From assembly GCA_029550525.1 (NCBI GenBank), contig JAKPHF010000050.1, forward strand, positions 1 to 64,000: a DNA stretch of 64,000 nt, written 5' to 3'. Under the pieces are notes generated by a model. It was not told the DNA's origin, did not search any database, and was given only the letters and a program-made list of their open reading frames with translations. Shown one piece after another: positions 32,141-41,669 of the stretch (position 1 is its first letter; each line of letters begins with the position of its first letter). The position numbers and the translations under genes were made by a program. This DNA comes from Planctomycetota bacterium (GTDB lineage Bacteria > Planctomycetota > Phycisphaerae > UBA1845 > PWPN01).

Positions 32141-32247
32141 AATCCCATTTTGTGGTGCAGTCGTCCGACGACTGGGCGGCGCGATGCTTGTCACTGCCGT
32201 CGCGGCCCATTACCTTGAGTACGAGTGGTTTTTTCCAGGAGGGCAAC

Positions 32248-33486
32248 ATGCCGCGCAACATCGTTTCTCGACGTCGCTTTCTTGCCAACGCATCGGGCTC
32301 GGCGGTGGGTCTGGGCCTGACCGCCGCCGTGGTGCGAGGAGCCAGCGGGGCCAACGAACGGATCCGCATCGGGCTGATCGGATGCGGCGATCGCTGCATG
32401 GGCCACCTGGCCAGCATCGCCGCTCTGCAGAGCAAGCACAACGTGCAGATCACGGCCGTGTGCGACGTCTGGCAACTCAACCTGAAGCGCGCCGTCGCCA
32501 AGGTAACCGAGGCGTTCAAGGAGGAACCCAAGGCGTTCACTCGCTTCGGCGATCTGCTGGCGCTGAAGGACATTGACGCGGTCTCGATCGTCACACCCGA
32601 CTTCAGTCACGGGCCCATTCTCGTGGCGGCCCTCGAGGCCAAAAAGGACGTGTACATCGAAAAGCCCATGACCATTCAGCTCTCGTACGCCAACGAGGCG
32701 CTGGACCTGGCCCGCAAGTACGAACGCGTCGTGCAGTGCGGCACGCAGTATCGCAGCCACCCGCCGATTCTGGGCGTGGCCCGTGAGGTGGCTGGGGGCG
32801 GTCTGGGCACGATTAGCCGTATCAGCTCGGCAGCATGCTTCAACCATCCGCGCTGGAAGCGCAAGCACGACGACTGCAAGGCTGCCGACGTGGACTGGGA
32901 TGCCTACCTGTTGTACCTGCCGAAGCGCCCGTTTGACGCGAGCCTGCTTCGAGAGTGGCACCTGCACCGCGAAACGTCCAACGGTCTGCCCGGCCTGTGG
33001 ATGACACACTACGTCGATGCGACGGCCTTGATCATGAACGCGTCGTATCCCAGCACCGCTACCGCCCTGGGCGGCAACTACGTGTGGAAAGACGGCCGGG
33101 AGCATGCCGACACGTTCACCGCGTTGCTGGAATACCCCGAAGGGTTCCTCTTCGAGTGGTCCATGAGTCTGGGCACCGATGCCGACTGGCGGTATTGCAT
33201 CTACGGGACGAAGGGCACGATTGAGACCACCGGCGGCCGGACGCTAAGCCACCCGTGGCACGTCAGAATGGCCGGCGTCGAGCCGACCGAGCGCAAGGTT
33301 GAGCCGGTTCCGGCGAACGATCACTTTGAGAACTGGATCGAGTGCCTGCGCACCCGGGAGCGACCGCGAGCGGATATCCAGTTCGGCCATCAGCACGCGG
33401 TTGCCTCCATCATGGCCGCGGCGGCGCTGGAGAGCGGAAGACAGCAGAAGTACGACCCGCAGACCCGGACGATTCAGCCGGCCTGA
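32248..33486 (+). CDS. Gfo/Idh/MocA-family oxidoreductase, Tat-exported
   Basis: NAD(P)-dependent sugar or polyol oxidoreductase-like protein, 412 residues. A twin-arginine signal SRRRFLANASGS (7-18) is followed by a Rossmann fold starting IRIGLIGCGDRCMGH, the family YIEKPM with the catalytic Lys, and a C-terminal alpha/beta domain. The Tat signal implies export with cofactor already bound. AGGAGG lies 5 nt before ATG. The next gene downstream also carries a Tat-like signal, so both may act on the same extracytoplasmic sugar acid. Confidence 0.92.
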   Translation: MPRNIVSRRRFLANASGSAVGLGLTAAVVRGASGANERIRIGLIGCGDRCMGHLASIAALQSKHNVQITAVCDVWQLNLKRAVAKVTEAFKEEPKAFTRFGDLLALKDIDAVSIVTPDFSHGPILVAALEAKKDVYIEKPMTIQLSYANEALDLARKYERVVQCGTQYRSHPPILGVAREVAGGGLGTISRISSAACFNHPRWKRKHDDCKAADVDWDAYLLYLPKRPFDASLLREWHLHRETSNGLPGLWMTHYVDATALIMNASYPSTATALGGNYVWKDGREHADTFTALLEYPEGFLFEWSMSLGTDADWRYCIYGTKGTIETTGGRTLSHPWHVRMAGVEPTERKVEPVPANDHFENWIECLRTRERPRADIQFGHQHAVASIMAAAALESGRQQKYDPQTRTIQPA

Positions 33487-33536
33487 TACGCACGGGACAA
33501 CGTTTCACTCGGGTTCTATCATTGGCATGTTTTCGC

Positions 33537-33585
33537 GGGGAACGGACCTCCTGTTCGCACGCGGTGCGCGGGATGTCCGTTCCCC
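33537..33585. terminator. 11-bp inverted repeat between two exported-enzyme genes
   Basis: A perfect 11-bp inverted repeat (GGGGAACGGAC and its complement) with a 27-nt GC-rich loop lies in the 135-bp gap between the oxidoreductase and MLE-like genes. It may limit read-through. No T-run is present. Confidence 0.45.
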
Positions 33586-33621
33586 TTGGACGCCGTCGTT
33601 CGCTACCGGAGTTGTTTGCTC

Positions 33622-34845
33622 ATGCGTTCGTCTCGTCGAGAATTTTTGTGCGCATCGGCGGGAGTCGCCGGCGCGCTGTGGTGGACCGCTCGGACACAAG
33701 CCATGCAACCCTCCAAAGTCACCATCGATCGCGTCGAAGCGTTTCCCCTGGTCTATCCGACCAAGGGAAGGTTCAAGTTCTTCGAGGACGCCCGCGGAAA
33801 CAGCACCGGCCGGCAGACGGTGGTGGTCAAGATCACCGCGAGCGACGGCACCGTCGGTTGGGGCCAAAGTGTTCCCAGCCCTCGCTGGAGCTACGAGACG
33901 CTCGAAAGCGTGTACTACACCATCACGCGTTACCTCGGCCCGGCGATCGAAGGCAAGGATCCGTTCGACTTGCCGGCCATCCAGCGGGTCATGGATATGC
34001 ACATCGCGCCGTCGTTTTCGACGGGCCAGCCCATCTGCAAGGCGGGGATCGATTTGGCGCTGTTCGATCTCACGGGCAAGCTGCTGGGCCGCTCGGCGTG
34101 CGAGCGGTGGAACCGTCGCGGACAAGAGCGCATTCTCCTGAGCTGGACGCTCAACCCGCGAACGCTGGATGACATTCCGACGCTCATTGAACAGGGACGA
34201 GCCGCCGGCTATCGCCACTTCAACGTGAAGGTCGCCCCCGATCCGAAGTTCGACGTCGAGATGTGCCGCATGGTCAAGCAGCTCGTGCCGGACGGTTTCC
34301 TGTGGGCCGACGCCAACGGCGGCTACGACCCGGCTACGGCGCTGGAGGTGTTGCCCAAACTGAAGGACGCGGGCGTGGCGGTCCTCGAACAGCCGCTGCG
34401 GATCAACCAGTTCACCGGCTACCGCAAGCTCAAGCAGCTCGGGGCGCTGCCCATTCTGATGGACGAAGGCATCGTTTCGTGCACCGAGCTGGAGGAGTTC
34501 ATCAAGCTCGACCTGCTGGACGGCGTCGCCATGAAACCGGCGCGATGCGGCGGGCTCACCGAGGCGGTTCGCCAGATCGAAACCGTGCAGAAGCACGGCT
34601 TGATGTTCCTGGGCAGCGGGCTAACCGACCCGGACATCTCATTGGTCGCCTCGCTCGTGCTGTACGGGGCGTACGAGCTGAAGCAGCCGGCAGCGTTGAA
34701 CGGCCCGCAATTTCTCTCGACGCTCAGTATCCTGAAGAAACCGCTCGTGCCGGTGGACGGCTACCTGACCGTACCCACCGGACCGGGCTTGGGCATTGAG
34801 GTGGACGAGGAAGCACTCGAGGCGCATCGACTCAAGTCGCTGTAG
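33622..34845 (+). CDS. mandelate racemase/muconate-lactonizing-type enzyme, Tat-exported
   Basis: Enolase-superfamily enzyme of 407 residues; these abstract an alpha proton from carboxylate substrates using Mg. A Tat-like signal RSSRREFLCASAG starts the protein. The metal ligands appear as D230 (WADANGG), E256 (VLEQP) and D281 (LMDEG), and Lys 305 (AMKPARCGG) fits an MLE-type second base. The usual K-x-K on the first strand reads N201-V-K203, so one of the two lysines is replaced. GGAG lies about 10 nt before ATG. Substrate unknown; a sugar acid or dipeptide is possible. Confidence 0.88.
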   Translation: MRSSRREFLCASAGVAGALWWTARTQAMQPSKVTIDRVEAFPLVYPTKGRFKFFEDARGNSTGRQTVVVKITASDGTVGWGQSVPSPRWSYETLESVYYTITRYLGPAIEGKDPFDLPAIQRVMDMHIAPSFSTGQPICKAGIDLALFDLTGKLLGRSACERWNRRGQERILLSWTLNPRTLDDIPTLIEQGRAAGYRHFNVKVAPDPKFDVEMCRMVKQLVPDGFLWADANGGYDPATALEVLPKLKDAGVAVLEQPLRINQFTGYRKLKQLGALPILMDEGIVSCTELEEFIKLDLLDGVAMKPARCGGLTEAVRQIETVQKHGLMFLGSGLTDPDISLVASLVLYGAYELKQPAALNGPQFLSTLSILKKPLVPVDGYLTVPTGPGLGIEVDEEALEAHRLKSL

Positions 34846-34966
34846 CGCGGCTTGCCCGGAAACGGCCGGTGGTGGTTGGCCAAACATCGCTGCCTCGGCA
34901 ACAATTCGTAAAAGGGCCGCCCGGATTCGCCGGGCAGGTCCGACTTACTCATTCGAGTCAATCCGC

Positions 34967-36295
34967 ATGCGCCTTCGATGGATTGTCCTGCTTGTGATCG
35001 TGGTTGGGCTGGCGGCGCTCATCACCTGGCAGACGCTGCAACCCGACGCGACCGTACTGATCGTACGGCCCGTTCGCGAAACCATTCGTGAATTCGTGGA
35101 AGAGCAGGCGGTAACCGAACTGCCGCGCGACTACCTCATTGCCGCCCCGATCGCCGGCTGGCTGGAGCCCATCGAGCTGCGCGAGGGTGATCCCGTCCAG
35201 AAAGGGCAGGTGGTGGCTCGGCTGGATCCGGCGGATTTGGAAGACCGCATCGAACAGATCGAGCATCAGATCGCCGAATTCGATGCACGGATCGCAAAGG
35301 CCAAGGACAACACGCTCGAACAGAACGCGCTCATCCAGGCCACGGCCGTGGTCAAGGCGGTGGACGAAACGGTCCAAGCCGCGGACGCCAAGCTCGAGGC
35401 CAGCCGGGCAGTGCTCGAGTTCGCCGAGTCGGAGGTGACACGTATTCAGCAACTACAGGAGGCCGGTGCCGCGCCGCCGCGCGAGTTGCGGCAGGCTGAG
35501 ACGCAGGTCCGCCAGGCTCGCGCGGATTATCGCAGCGATGGCCTGCAGGTGGCGGCGCTCAAGACGCTCGCCGCGGTGAGCTATCTCGGCCCCAAGTTCA
35601 TCACCGACTTTATCAGCCAGAAGCGATACGATGTGCAGACCTACGAGCAGCAGCGCAACCAGGCGCGGGCCGAGCTCGAGATCGCCCGCCGCAATCTCGA
35701 ACGGGCGTCGATCACCAGTCCGATCGACGGCGTCGTGCTGGCTCGTCATCAGACACGCCGCCAATATCTCGCCGCGGGTACACCTCTGCTCGTGCTGGGC
35801 CGGCTGGAAGATCTGGAAGTCATCGCCGAAGTGCTCACCGAGCGAGCGATGCAGATCGCGCCGGGCAACCCCGTGGAGGTCTTCGGCGAGGCGTTCGGGC
35901 AACGCGTCATTTCCGGCAAAGTGCTGCGGGTTTATCCGGCCGGCTTCAAGAAAATCAGTTCGCTCGGCGTCGAGCAACAGCGCGTGAACGTGGCCATCGG
36001 CATCGACGAGCGGCCGGAGCGGCTCGGCGTGGGGTATCGCGTGTACGTGCGGATCAAGTACGCCGAAGCAAACGACGCGCTGGTCCTGCCGCGCACGGCC
36101 TTGTTCCGCGGCGGAAGCGGCGGCTGGCAGGTCATGATTGTGCGCAACGGCGTGACCGAGCTGCGTGATGTCGAACTCGGCCTGCGCAACGACGACAAGG
36201 CCCAGATTCTCACCGGCCTGGACCTGCAGGACGCGGTCATCGCGCAACCCTCGCGCGAGATCGTCGCCGGCATGCGCGTGGCCGTCGAAGAGTGA
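34967..36295 (+). CDS. HlyD-family membrane fusion (efflux adaptor) protein
   Basis: Periplasmic adaptor of 442 residues anchored by one N-terminal span (about 4-22). A lipoyl half-motif (LIAAPIAGWLEPIELREGDPV) precedes a long coiled-coil hairpin (about 95-250), the second lipoyl half (ASITSPIDGVVLARH), and beta-barrel and membrane-proximal domains. It is followed by a convergent gene, so no ABC or RND partner is adjacent. The start was chosen at the ATG that opens the membrane span; its ribosome site is weak. Confidence 0.88.
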   Translation: MRLRWIVLLVIVVGLAALITWQTLQPDATVLIVRPVRETIREFVEEQAVTELPRDYLIAAPIAGWLEPIELREGDPVQKGQVVARLDPADLEDRIEQIEHQIAEFDARIAKAKDNTLEQNALIQATAVVKAVDETVQAADAKLEASRAVLEFAESEVTRIQQLQEAGAAPPRELRQAETQVRQARADYRSDGLQVAALKTLAAVSYLGPKFITDFISQKRYDVQTYEQQRNQARAELEIARRNLERASITSPIDGVVLARHQTRRQYLAAGTPLLVLGRLEDLEVIAEVLTERAMQIAPGNPVEVFGEAFGQRVISGKVLRVYPAGFKKISSLGVEQQRVNVAIGIDERPERLGVGYRVYVRIKYAEANDALVLPRTALFRGGSGGWQVMIVRNGVTELRDVELGLRNDDKAQILTGLDLQDAVIAQPSREIVAGMRVAVEE

Positions 36296-36350
36296 ACAGC
36301 TATCCGCTGTCAGCTCTTAGCGATCAACTATCAGCCAGCAGCCGGCCGGT
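36296..36350. repeat. degenerate CAGCTATCCGCTGTCAGC repeat at a convergent end
   Basis: Repeated words of the AGCTATC/GCTGTCAGC type fill the 57-bp gap between the HlyD gene (+) and the dockerin-tailed gene (-). They may form a two-way terminator. Confidence 0.45.
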
Positions 36351-36352
36351 GA

Positions 36353-38509
36353 TCATCCGGCGCAATTCGGGTCGGCCGGTGTGTCCGGGCCGCTGTAGCA
36401 ACGCTGGAAGACGGCGAAATCTTCCGAATCGGCGTCACCATCGCCCGTGAGGTCCTTGTCCTCGCAATCGAATGCGACAGGCACGGCCGGTCCGGCTGCA
36501 CAGGCTGTGAACAGCTCCAGGTCATCTTCGTCAACGTCCCCGTCACGGTCGAAGTCGGCGCGAACCGTACAACTGCGACCCGGTTCGCCAATGCCGAACA
36601 ACCCCTGGTGATCGACGACCGCCCAGATGTGATTATTGACGGTGTCCACGCCGTGTGCGCCCAGAACGCTGGACAAAGGCGCACCACCGAGCGAATTGGC
36701 GAAGGCCTGGAACGAGCCGGCATGGAACGCGGCTCCTGCGCCACCATCGCTGTTGCCGTGGACAGCCGGCTTCCACGTGCCCGTATCGGCGTCGAAGAAC
36801 AAAAGACGCAGGTTGGCTTCCACGATCGCCGGACACAGATCCTCGTCACCATACGTCCACTGCACGACGTGAACGGGAACGGTGCTGGTGAAGCTGGTTT
36901 CCACGCCGTGACCTAGAACGCCGGTGATTTCGTCGCCCGCAACGGGTGAGAGCGCCATGTGGACGTTGCCGTTGGCACTGGCGACTCCGCCCACAATGGT
37001 TGCTGCGGACTTCGCACTGTTCACGCCGATGCGTCCCGGTCCCAGCGGATCGCCGGGCGCATACGCGAGGCTGTCGGCGAGTGTGTCGGTAAGCGTGGCC
37101 TGCAGCATCCAGCTCACATCGGGAATTGGTTCCGCTTCGGCCAGGAGGATTTCGACGCTGTAGATGCCCATGAAGGCGGTCATCTGGAGCGACGCGGTGA
37201 ACGTACCGTCATGGTTGCCGGAGAGTTGACCGAAGCGATTCAAAGTCACCGCCGCTTGGACCGTTTCACCCGGTTTGACCGCGGCGCCGTTCATCAAGCC
37301 AGCCACCGCAAACGGCCCGATGATGCTCCTGTCCGTTACCTTCACCGCCGCCCGGTATCCGTTCGCGGGAGCGGTCGCGTTGCCGAGCTGAATCTTCTCT
37401 TCGGCGGTCACATCCACCGGACTCGGAGCGGTGAGCGAAGGAGGATCGAACAGATAGATGGCGAGTGTGACCGTATCGTCCGGATCGAACGGGTTCAGAT
37501 CGTTCACCACCGTGATCTGGCTTTCGTACGTGCCGGATGGCTTTGCCCGATCAATCGAAACGACGGACGGCGTGTACAGCGTCTGATCCGCCGCGATGAA
37601 GCTGTGGCTGATCTGGCCGGCGTCGTCGAGATCACCGCCCGGCTCGAGAATGGTCGAGAAGGTCGTGTCGTTCTCCGTCCCGTTGGTCACCTGAATGCCG
37701 ACGAAAGCGGTGCCGCTGCCTCGCAAGAAACTGTGGCCGAGCGTCCCACCACTGACATTGGCCAGTCCGCTGCCCGTGTACACCGAGGGGTACAGTTCGC
37801 CTGAGCCAGCCTCGTGGCCATCCACCACGAAGTTGTCGATGCCATACTCGCTGGACGGCCCGTCGGTGATCACCGGCCAGAGGTCCACGGACATCCATTG
37901 AATATCCACGAACGGTTCACCCGTGTAGTCGTCCGTGAGATCGGCCGCTGAGAACGCCAGGTGTCCGGCAGAACCGCCGTCGAAACCGGTGAACGTATCC
38001 GGCAGGAAATACAACAGGGTGGTGGAATGTCCTTCCGAGTCCTGAAAATGGACATACACCGAGTCGGGTGTCCCCCACGGCGAGCCGGCGACGGACCATG
38101 CGAAATCGAAGGCAATCCTTTGGACCGGACCGTAGCCATAGAAGGAAATGTCGATCGCTCCGTAGCCGAGGTCCAACGGATTGCCCCACAGCGCGTCGCC
38201 TGAGAAGCCCGGGGCGTTTCCGATCACCTGGTACTGGCTGTCGAAGAATACGTTGTTTCCGGTGTAGTTGATGAACTCGATGCCCTCCGGTGTATAGAAC
38301 GCATCCGCGGAAAGCAGACCCGTGGGAGAGGCTGGCCAGTCAAAGCCGTCGCCGTTGAATCCGGAAGAAAAGGTGTAGCTGACCTGAGCCAGCAGCGGCG
38401 AGGCCAAGACCAGGACAGACAGGAGCGACACCGTCCACGCGCAGCGGCTACCGCTCGCTTGTTCGCGATGATCAGTGCGGGAAATCAATAGAGTTCGCGT
38501 GCGCGACAT
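36353..38509 (-). CDS. large secreted protein with C-terminal dockerin-like repeat
   Basis: 718 residues. A long signal peptide (basic start, hydrophobic about 27-41, cleavage near LLAQ) is followed by an acidic, Gly/Asp/Thr-rich beta-type region with no family I recognise. The C-terminal 67 residues contain two EF-hand-like calcium loops, FDRDGDVDEDDLELF and LTGDGDADSEDFAVF, the arrangement of type I dockerin-like repeats frequent in planctomycete secreted proteins. No cohesin was seen in the window. AAGGAGG lies 5 nt before ATG. Function unknown; possibly a calcium-stabilised surface or extracellular protein. Confidence 0.85.
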   Translation of the reverse strand: MSRTRTLLISRTDHREQASGSRCAWTVSLLSVLVLASPLLAQVSYTFSSGFNGDGFDWPASPTGLLSADAFYTPEGIEFINYTGNNVFFDSQYQVIGNAPGFSGDALWGNPLDLGYGAIDISFYGYGPVQRIAFDFAWSVAGSPWGTPDSVYVHFQDSEGHSTTLLYFLPDTFTGFDGGSAGHLAFSAADLTDDYTGEPFVDIQWMSVDLWPVITDGPSSEYGIDNFVVDGHEAGSGELYPSVYTGSGLANVSGGTLGHSFLRGSGTAFVGIQVTNGTENDTTFSTILEPGGDLDDAGQISHSFIAADQTLYTPSVVSIDRAKPSGTYESQITVVNDLNPFDPDDTVTLAIYLFDPPSLTAPSPVDVTAEEKIQLGNATAPANGYRAAVKVTDRSIIGPFAVAGLMNGAAVKPGETVQAAVTLNRFGQLSGNHDGTFTASLQMTAFMGIYSVEILLAEAEPIPDVSWMLQATLTDTLADSLAYAPGDPLGPGRIGVNSAKSAATIVGGVASANGNVHMALSPVAGDEITGVLGHGVETSFTSTVPVHVVQWTYGDEDLCPAIVEANLRLLFFDADTGTWKPAVHGNSDGGAGAAFHAGSFQAFANSLGGAPLSSVLGAHGVDTVNNHIWAVVDHQGLFGIGEPGRSCTVRADFDRDGDVDEDDLELFTACAAGPAVPVAFDCEDKDLTGDGDADSEDFAVFQRCYSGPDTPADPNCAG

Positions 38510-38919
38510 GGTTGCCTCCTTCTCCGTTTCGGTTGCGGGCGGAGGCGCAGACCCCCGCCGCCTCTGCCACGTGTGATGTTTGACTCGAGAATCGGGATGT
38601 TGCCTCCGGGCGTGATTGTATGCTCCGGTTCGCGCGAGCGGCCAAGCAGATCCCCGGCTTTGTCCAGGAATCGGAGTTTTTTCCGATCGCGTCACAGCTG
38701 TGCGAACTCGAAGCGCTGTCGACACGTCGCACGCACATAGCGCGGGCATCCTTGTCCGGCGAATTCTGTCGTCACTGCAACAGAGAAACCATGCCACTCA
38801 ATGCAATTCGCTTCGCCGTCCGGCAGCACTCCGGGGCGAGCGGCGCGCTTGAATGGGCGGCACAGAGCCGCTAAGCTGTGGCGGCCTTGTGTGGCGTCCT
38901 GGGGTTGCGATCCTAATTA
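38510..38919. other. divergent gap upstream of transketolase
   Basis: About 410 bp without a supported gene between the dockerin-tailed gene (-) and tkt (+). It contains a TACAAT box on the minus strand near 38615 without a good -35, and a small ATCGGA/TCCGAT hairpin around a T6 run near 38675. Confidence 0.3.
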
Positions 38920-38925
38920 TATAAT
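38920..38925 (+). promoter_or_regulatory. candidate -10 element of tkt
   Basis: An exact TATAAT lies in a short AT-rich island 15 bp before the tkt ATG, so the leader would be only about 8 nt. No convincing -35 hexamer sits at 16-18 nt. Confidence 0.35.
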
Positions 38926-38940
38926 TGGCAGGTACTTGCG

Positions 38941-40869
38941 ATGAGCACCGTAGAGGCACGTTTAGTCGAGATCTCCAAGAACATCGTCCGCATGACCACG
39001 GCAGCCGGCTCGGGCCACCCGAGCAGCGCATTGTCGCTTGTGCATCTCGTCAGCACGCTGATGTTCAAGCAGATGCGGTGGGACCCGGCCGATCCGTGGA
39101 ACCCGGGCAACGACCGGCTGGTGCTCAGCGAAGGGCACTCGGTGCCGGTGGTCTACGCGGCCTATGCCGAAGCGGGCGGCGTGGTCGGCAAGAGCAAGGC
39201 CGACGCCCGGCCGCTGAAGGTCGAGGATCTCAAGACGCTGCGCGAGCTGGACAGCGTTCTCGACGGACACCCCAATCCGGCCGAAGGCTTCCCGTTCTTT
39301 GATGCGGCCACCGGCTCGCTGGGCCAGGGGCTGAGCGTGGGCGCGGGGCTGGGCCTGGCCGCCCGCCAGAGTGGGATCGACAAGCGCATCTTCGTCATCA
39401 TCGGTGACGGCGAGTCGCGTGAAGGGCAGATTTGGGAAGCCCTCGACTTCATCATGGATCACAACCTCACGAATGTGGGGGCGATCTTCAATTGCAACGG
39501 CCAGGGTCAGGCCGACTACGTCAGCAAGCAGCAGTCGGCGGAAGTCCTCGCCAAGAAGCTGGCTGCCTACGGCTTCGACGTCCAGGTGATCGACGGCCAC
39601 AACTTCGCCGAAATCGACGCGGCGTTGAGCAAGGTGGGCAAGGGCTCCGTGCCGGTGGCCATCGTGGCCAAGACCCAGAAGGGCTGGGGCGTCGAGTCGC
39701 TCAAGGACAAGAGCAATCACGGCAAGCCGCTGGCTCCGGAGCAGGTGGCAGACGCGGAGAAAAGCATCGATGAGACCGCCCGGTCGCTGAACATCAAGGT
39801 GGCCGACCGCGCTCCCGTGCCGCCGGCGCCGCCCGCCGCCAAGTGGCCGGCCGTCCAGCCGAAGATCGAGGTCATGCCCTTCAAGGAAGCGTGCGAAAAG
39901 GGCGGCGTGGCCGATGCGGTGGCCAAGAACAAGATTTCCACGCGGCGGATGTACGGCGTGGCGCTGCTGGCGCTCGGGCATGCCGACGAGCGGATCGTGG
40001 CCCTCGACGGCGACGTGAGCAACTCGACGTTCGCCAACGTGTTCGCCAAGGCGTTCCCCAAGCGGTTCTTCGAGTGCAAGATCGCCGAGCAGAACATGAT
40101 CTCGGTGGCGGCGGGTCTGGCTGCCGGCGGATACATTCCGTTCGCCAGCTCGTTCGCCAAGTTCCTGGCTCGCGGCTACGACCAGATCGAGATGGCGGCC
40201 ATCACGCGGGCCAACATCAAGCTGGTGGGCTCGCACTCGGGCGTTTCGCTCGGCGCCGACGGCCCCAGCCAGATGAGCTTGCCCGATATGGCCTACTTCG
40301 GATCGTACGCGGCCTCCAGTGACGGGCGCGGCAATCCGGCGTGCACGGTCTTCCATCCGGCGGATGCCGTCGCGGCGTATTACCTGACCGCGATGGCGGC
40401 CAACGTTGGTGGCATGTGCTACGTGCGGACGCACCGGCCCGACGTCGCCCTGCTGTACTCGCCCGACACGAAGTTCGAGGTCGGCGGGTCGGCCGTCCTG
40501 GCCGAAGGCAACGCGCTGACCGTGGTGGCCAGCGGCTACATGACCACGGTGGCCCTCAAGGCCGTTCGCGAGCTGGAGAAGGAAGGCATCAAGTGCACGC
40601 TGATCGACGCCTACAGTCTGCCGCTCCGTGCCGAGCCGATCCTGGCGGCTGCTCGCAAGGCCGGTGGCAAGATTCTGGTGGTCGAGGACAACTTCTCCGG
40701 TGGCATCAACGCGGCACTCGCACTGGCGGCGGCTCAGACGGGCGAGGTGAGGGTGTTCTCGATGAACGTGCCGCGCATCCCCAAGAGCGGCAAGTCGGGC
40801 GACATCATTCTCGAGTCGCTGGGTCTGGGCGTGAAGGACGTGGCCGCCCGAGTGAAGGGGCTTCTGTGA
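38941..40869 (+). CDS. tkt: transketolase
   Basis: Thiamin-diphosphate enzyme of the non-oxidative pentose phosphate pathway, complete at 642 residues. It shows AGSGHPSSA near the start, the ThDP motif GDGES (155-159) to NCN (184-186), and the pyrimidine-domain region with ECKIAEQNMISVAAGLA and the ThDP-activating Glu. The sequence is closer to the shorter transketolase type than to the approximately 660-residue E. coli form. It is flanked by opposite-strand genes and is probably monocistronic. Confidence 0.95.
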   Translation: MSTVEARLVEISKNIVRMTTAAGSGHPSSALSLVHLVSTLMFKQMRWDPADPWNPGNDRLVLSEGHSVPVVYAAYAEAGGVVGKSKADARPLKVEDLKTLRELDSVLDGHPNPAEGFPFFDAATGSLGQGLSVGAGLGLAARQSGIDKRIFVIIGDGESREGQIWEALDFIMDHNLTNVGAIFNCNGQGQADYVSKQQSAEVLAKKLAAYGFDVQVIDGHNFAEIDAALSKVGKGSVPVAIVAKTQKGWGVESLKDKSNHGKPLAPEQVADAEKSIDETARSLNIKVADRAPVPPAPPAAKWPAVQPKIEVMPFKEACEKGGVADAVAKNKISTRRMYGVALLALGHADERIVALDGDVSNSTFANVFAKAFPKRFFECKIAEQNMISVAAGLAAGGYIPFASSFAKFLARGYDQIEMAAITRANIKLVGSHSGVSLGADGPSQMSLPDMAYFGSYAASSDGRGNPACTVFHPADAVAAYYLTAMAANVGGMCYVRTHRPDVALLYSPDTKFEVGGSAVLAEGNALTVVASGYMTTVALKAVRELEKEGIKCTLIDAYSLPLRAEPILAAARKAGGKILVVEDNFSGGINAALALAAAQTGEVRVFSMNVPRIPKSGKSGDIILESLGLGVKDVAARVKGLL

Positions 40870-40905
40870 GCTCTCAGCCATGAGTTGTGAGCTCTGAGCC
40901 AGAGA
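40870..40905. repeat. inverted CTCAGCCATGAG/GAGCTCTGAGCC repeat after tkt
   Basis: Arms GCTCTCAGCCATGAGTT and TGTGAGCTCTGAGCC form an imperfect palindrome directly after the tkt stop. It is a likely terminator in the 206-bp gap before the convergent SIS-domain gene. Confidence 0.5.
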
Positions 40906-41075
40906 AATCCGACGCTGCCCGGGTCTCTTCGAGATCCGGGCAGCTTCTTTATGTGCAGGCAGAAAGCCAACAAGAACGTCGCACCAATGCGCGAAAGAGC
41001 AAAGTAGTGGTCATGTCGTTCTCACAACGGACCACTGGCCACGGGCCACTGACGCCGCGGAGCAATGCTCCGCGG

Positions 41076-41669
41076 CTAAACATTATCCGTGCGGGCTTTG
41101 CGGCCGAGATAGCCGCCGTGGTGACGCAGGCCGTAGTCGTAGCGGGTGATGCCCTTGAGCTCCATGAGCGTCAGGGCCAAAGCATCGGTGATGGCGAGCA
41201 TGACGGCGATGCTGGCCGATGGCGTGAGTCCCAGCGGACAGGGCTCCGCGATGATGCCCATGTCGAGAATGATCTCGCTGAGCTCACGAAGGCGCGAGTC
41301 GGGATGCGACGTGATGCCGATGATGGTCTGCAGGCCGAGATGACGGCCCAGTTCGAGCATCTCGATGATCTCGTTGGTCTTGCCGCTGGTGGATAGAGCG
41401 ACGATGACATCGTTCTTGGCCACCAGACCGAGATCGCCGTGGGCCGCCTCGCCGGGGTGGATGAACGCGGCCGGCGTGCCCGTGCTGCAGAGCGTGGCGG
41501 CGAACTTGCGGGCGATGTGGCCCGCCTTGCCCATGCCGGTGGTCAGCACCTTGCCCTGGCAATCACGCAAGGCGAGCACTGCCTGCTCGAACGCCGGCGT
41601 GACCTTGACCGCCTTGATGGCCTCGGCCTCGCACGCAAGCACTTCCCGAATCCGCTGGAGAATGTCCAT
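41076..41669 (-). CDS. SIS-domain sugar-phosphate isomerase (KpsF/KdsD-like)
   Basis: Resembles D-arabinose-5-phosphate isomerase, which interconverts ribulose-5-phosphate and arabinose-5-phosphate for Kdo synthesis. The 197-residue protein carries the SIS core: VLTTGMGKAGHIARKFAATL, HPGEAAHGDLGLV, VALSTSGKTNEI, PLGLTPSASIAVMLA and a final DYGLRHHGGYLGRK. The tandem CBS domains normally following (making about 320 residues) are absent, and a stop follows naturally. The start MDILQRI was chosen from domain length; its purine-rich site is 13 nt away. Confidence 0.85.
   Translation of the reverse strand: MDILQRIREVLACEAEAIKAVKVTPAFEQAVLALRDCQGKVLTTGMGKAGHIARKFAATLCSTGTPAAFIHPGEAAHGDLGLVAKNDVIVALSTSGKTNEIIEMLELGRHLGLQTIIGITSHPDSRLRELSEIILDMGIIAEPCPLGLTPSASIAVMLAITDALALTLMELKGITRYDYGLRHHGGYLGRKARTDNV

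Noticed and set aside
38620-38874. 84-codon plus-strand ORF between the dockerin-tailed gene and tkt
   Set aside because: No ribosome site, no signal or domain; composition fits non-coding.
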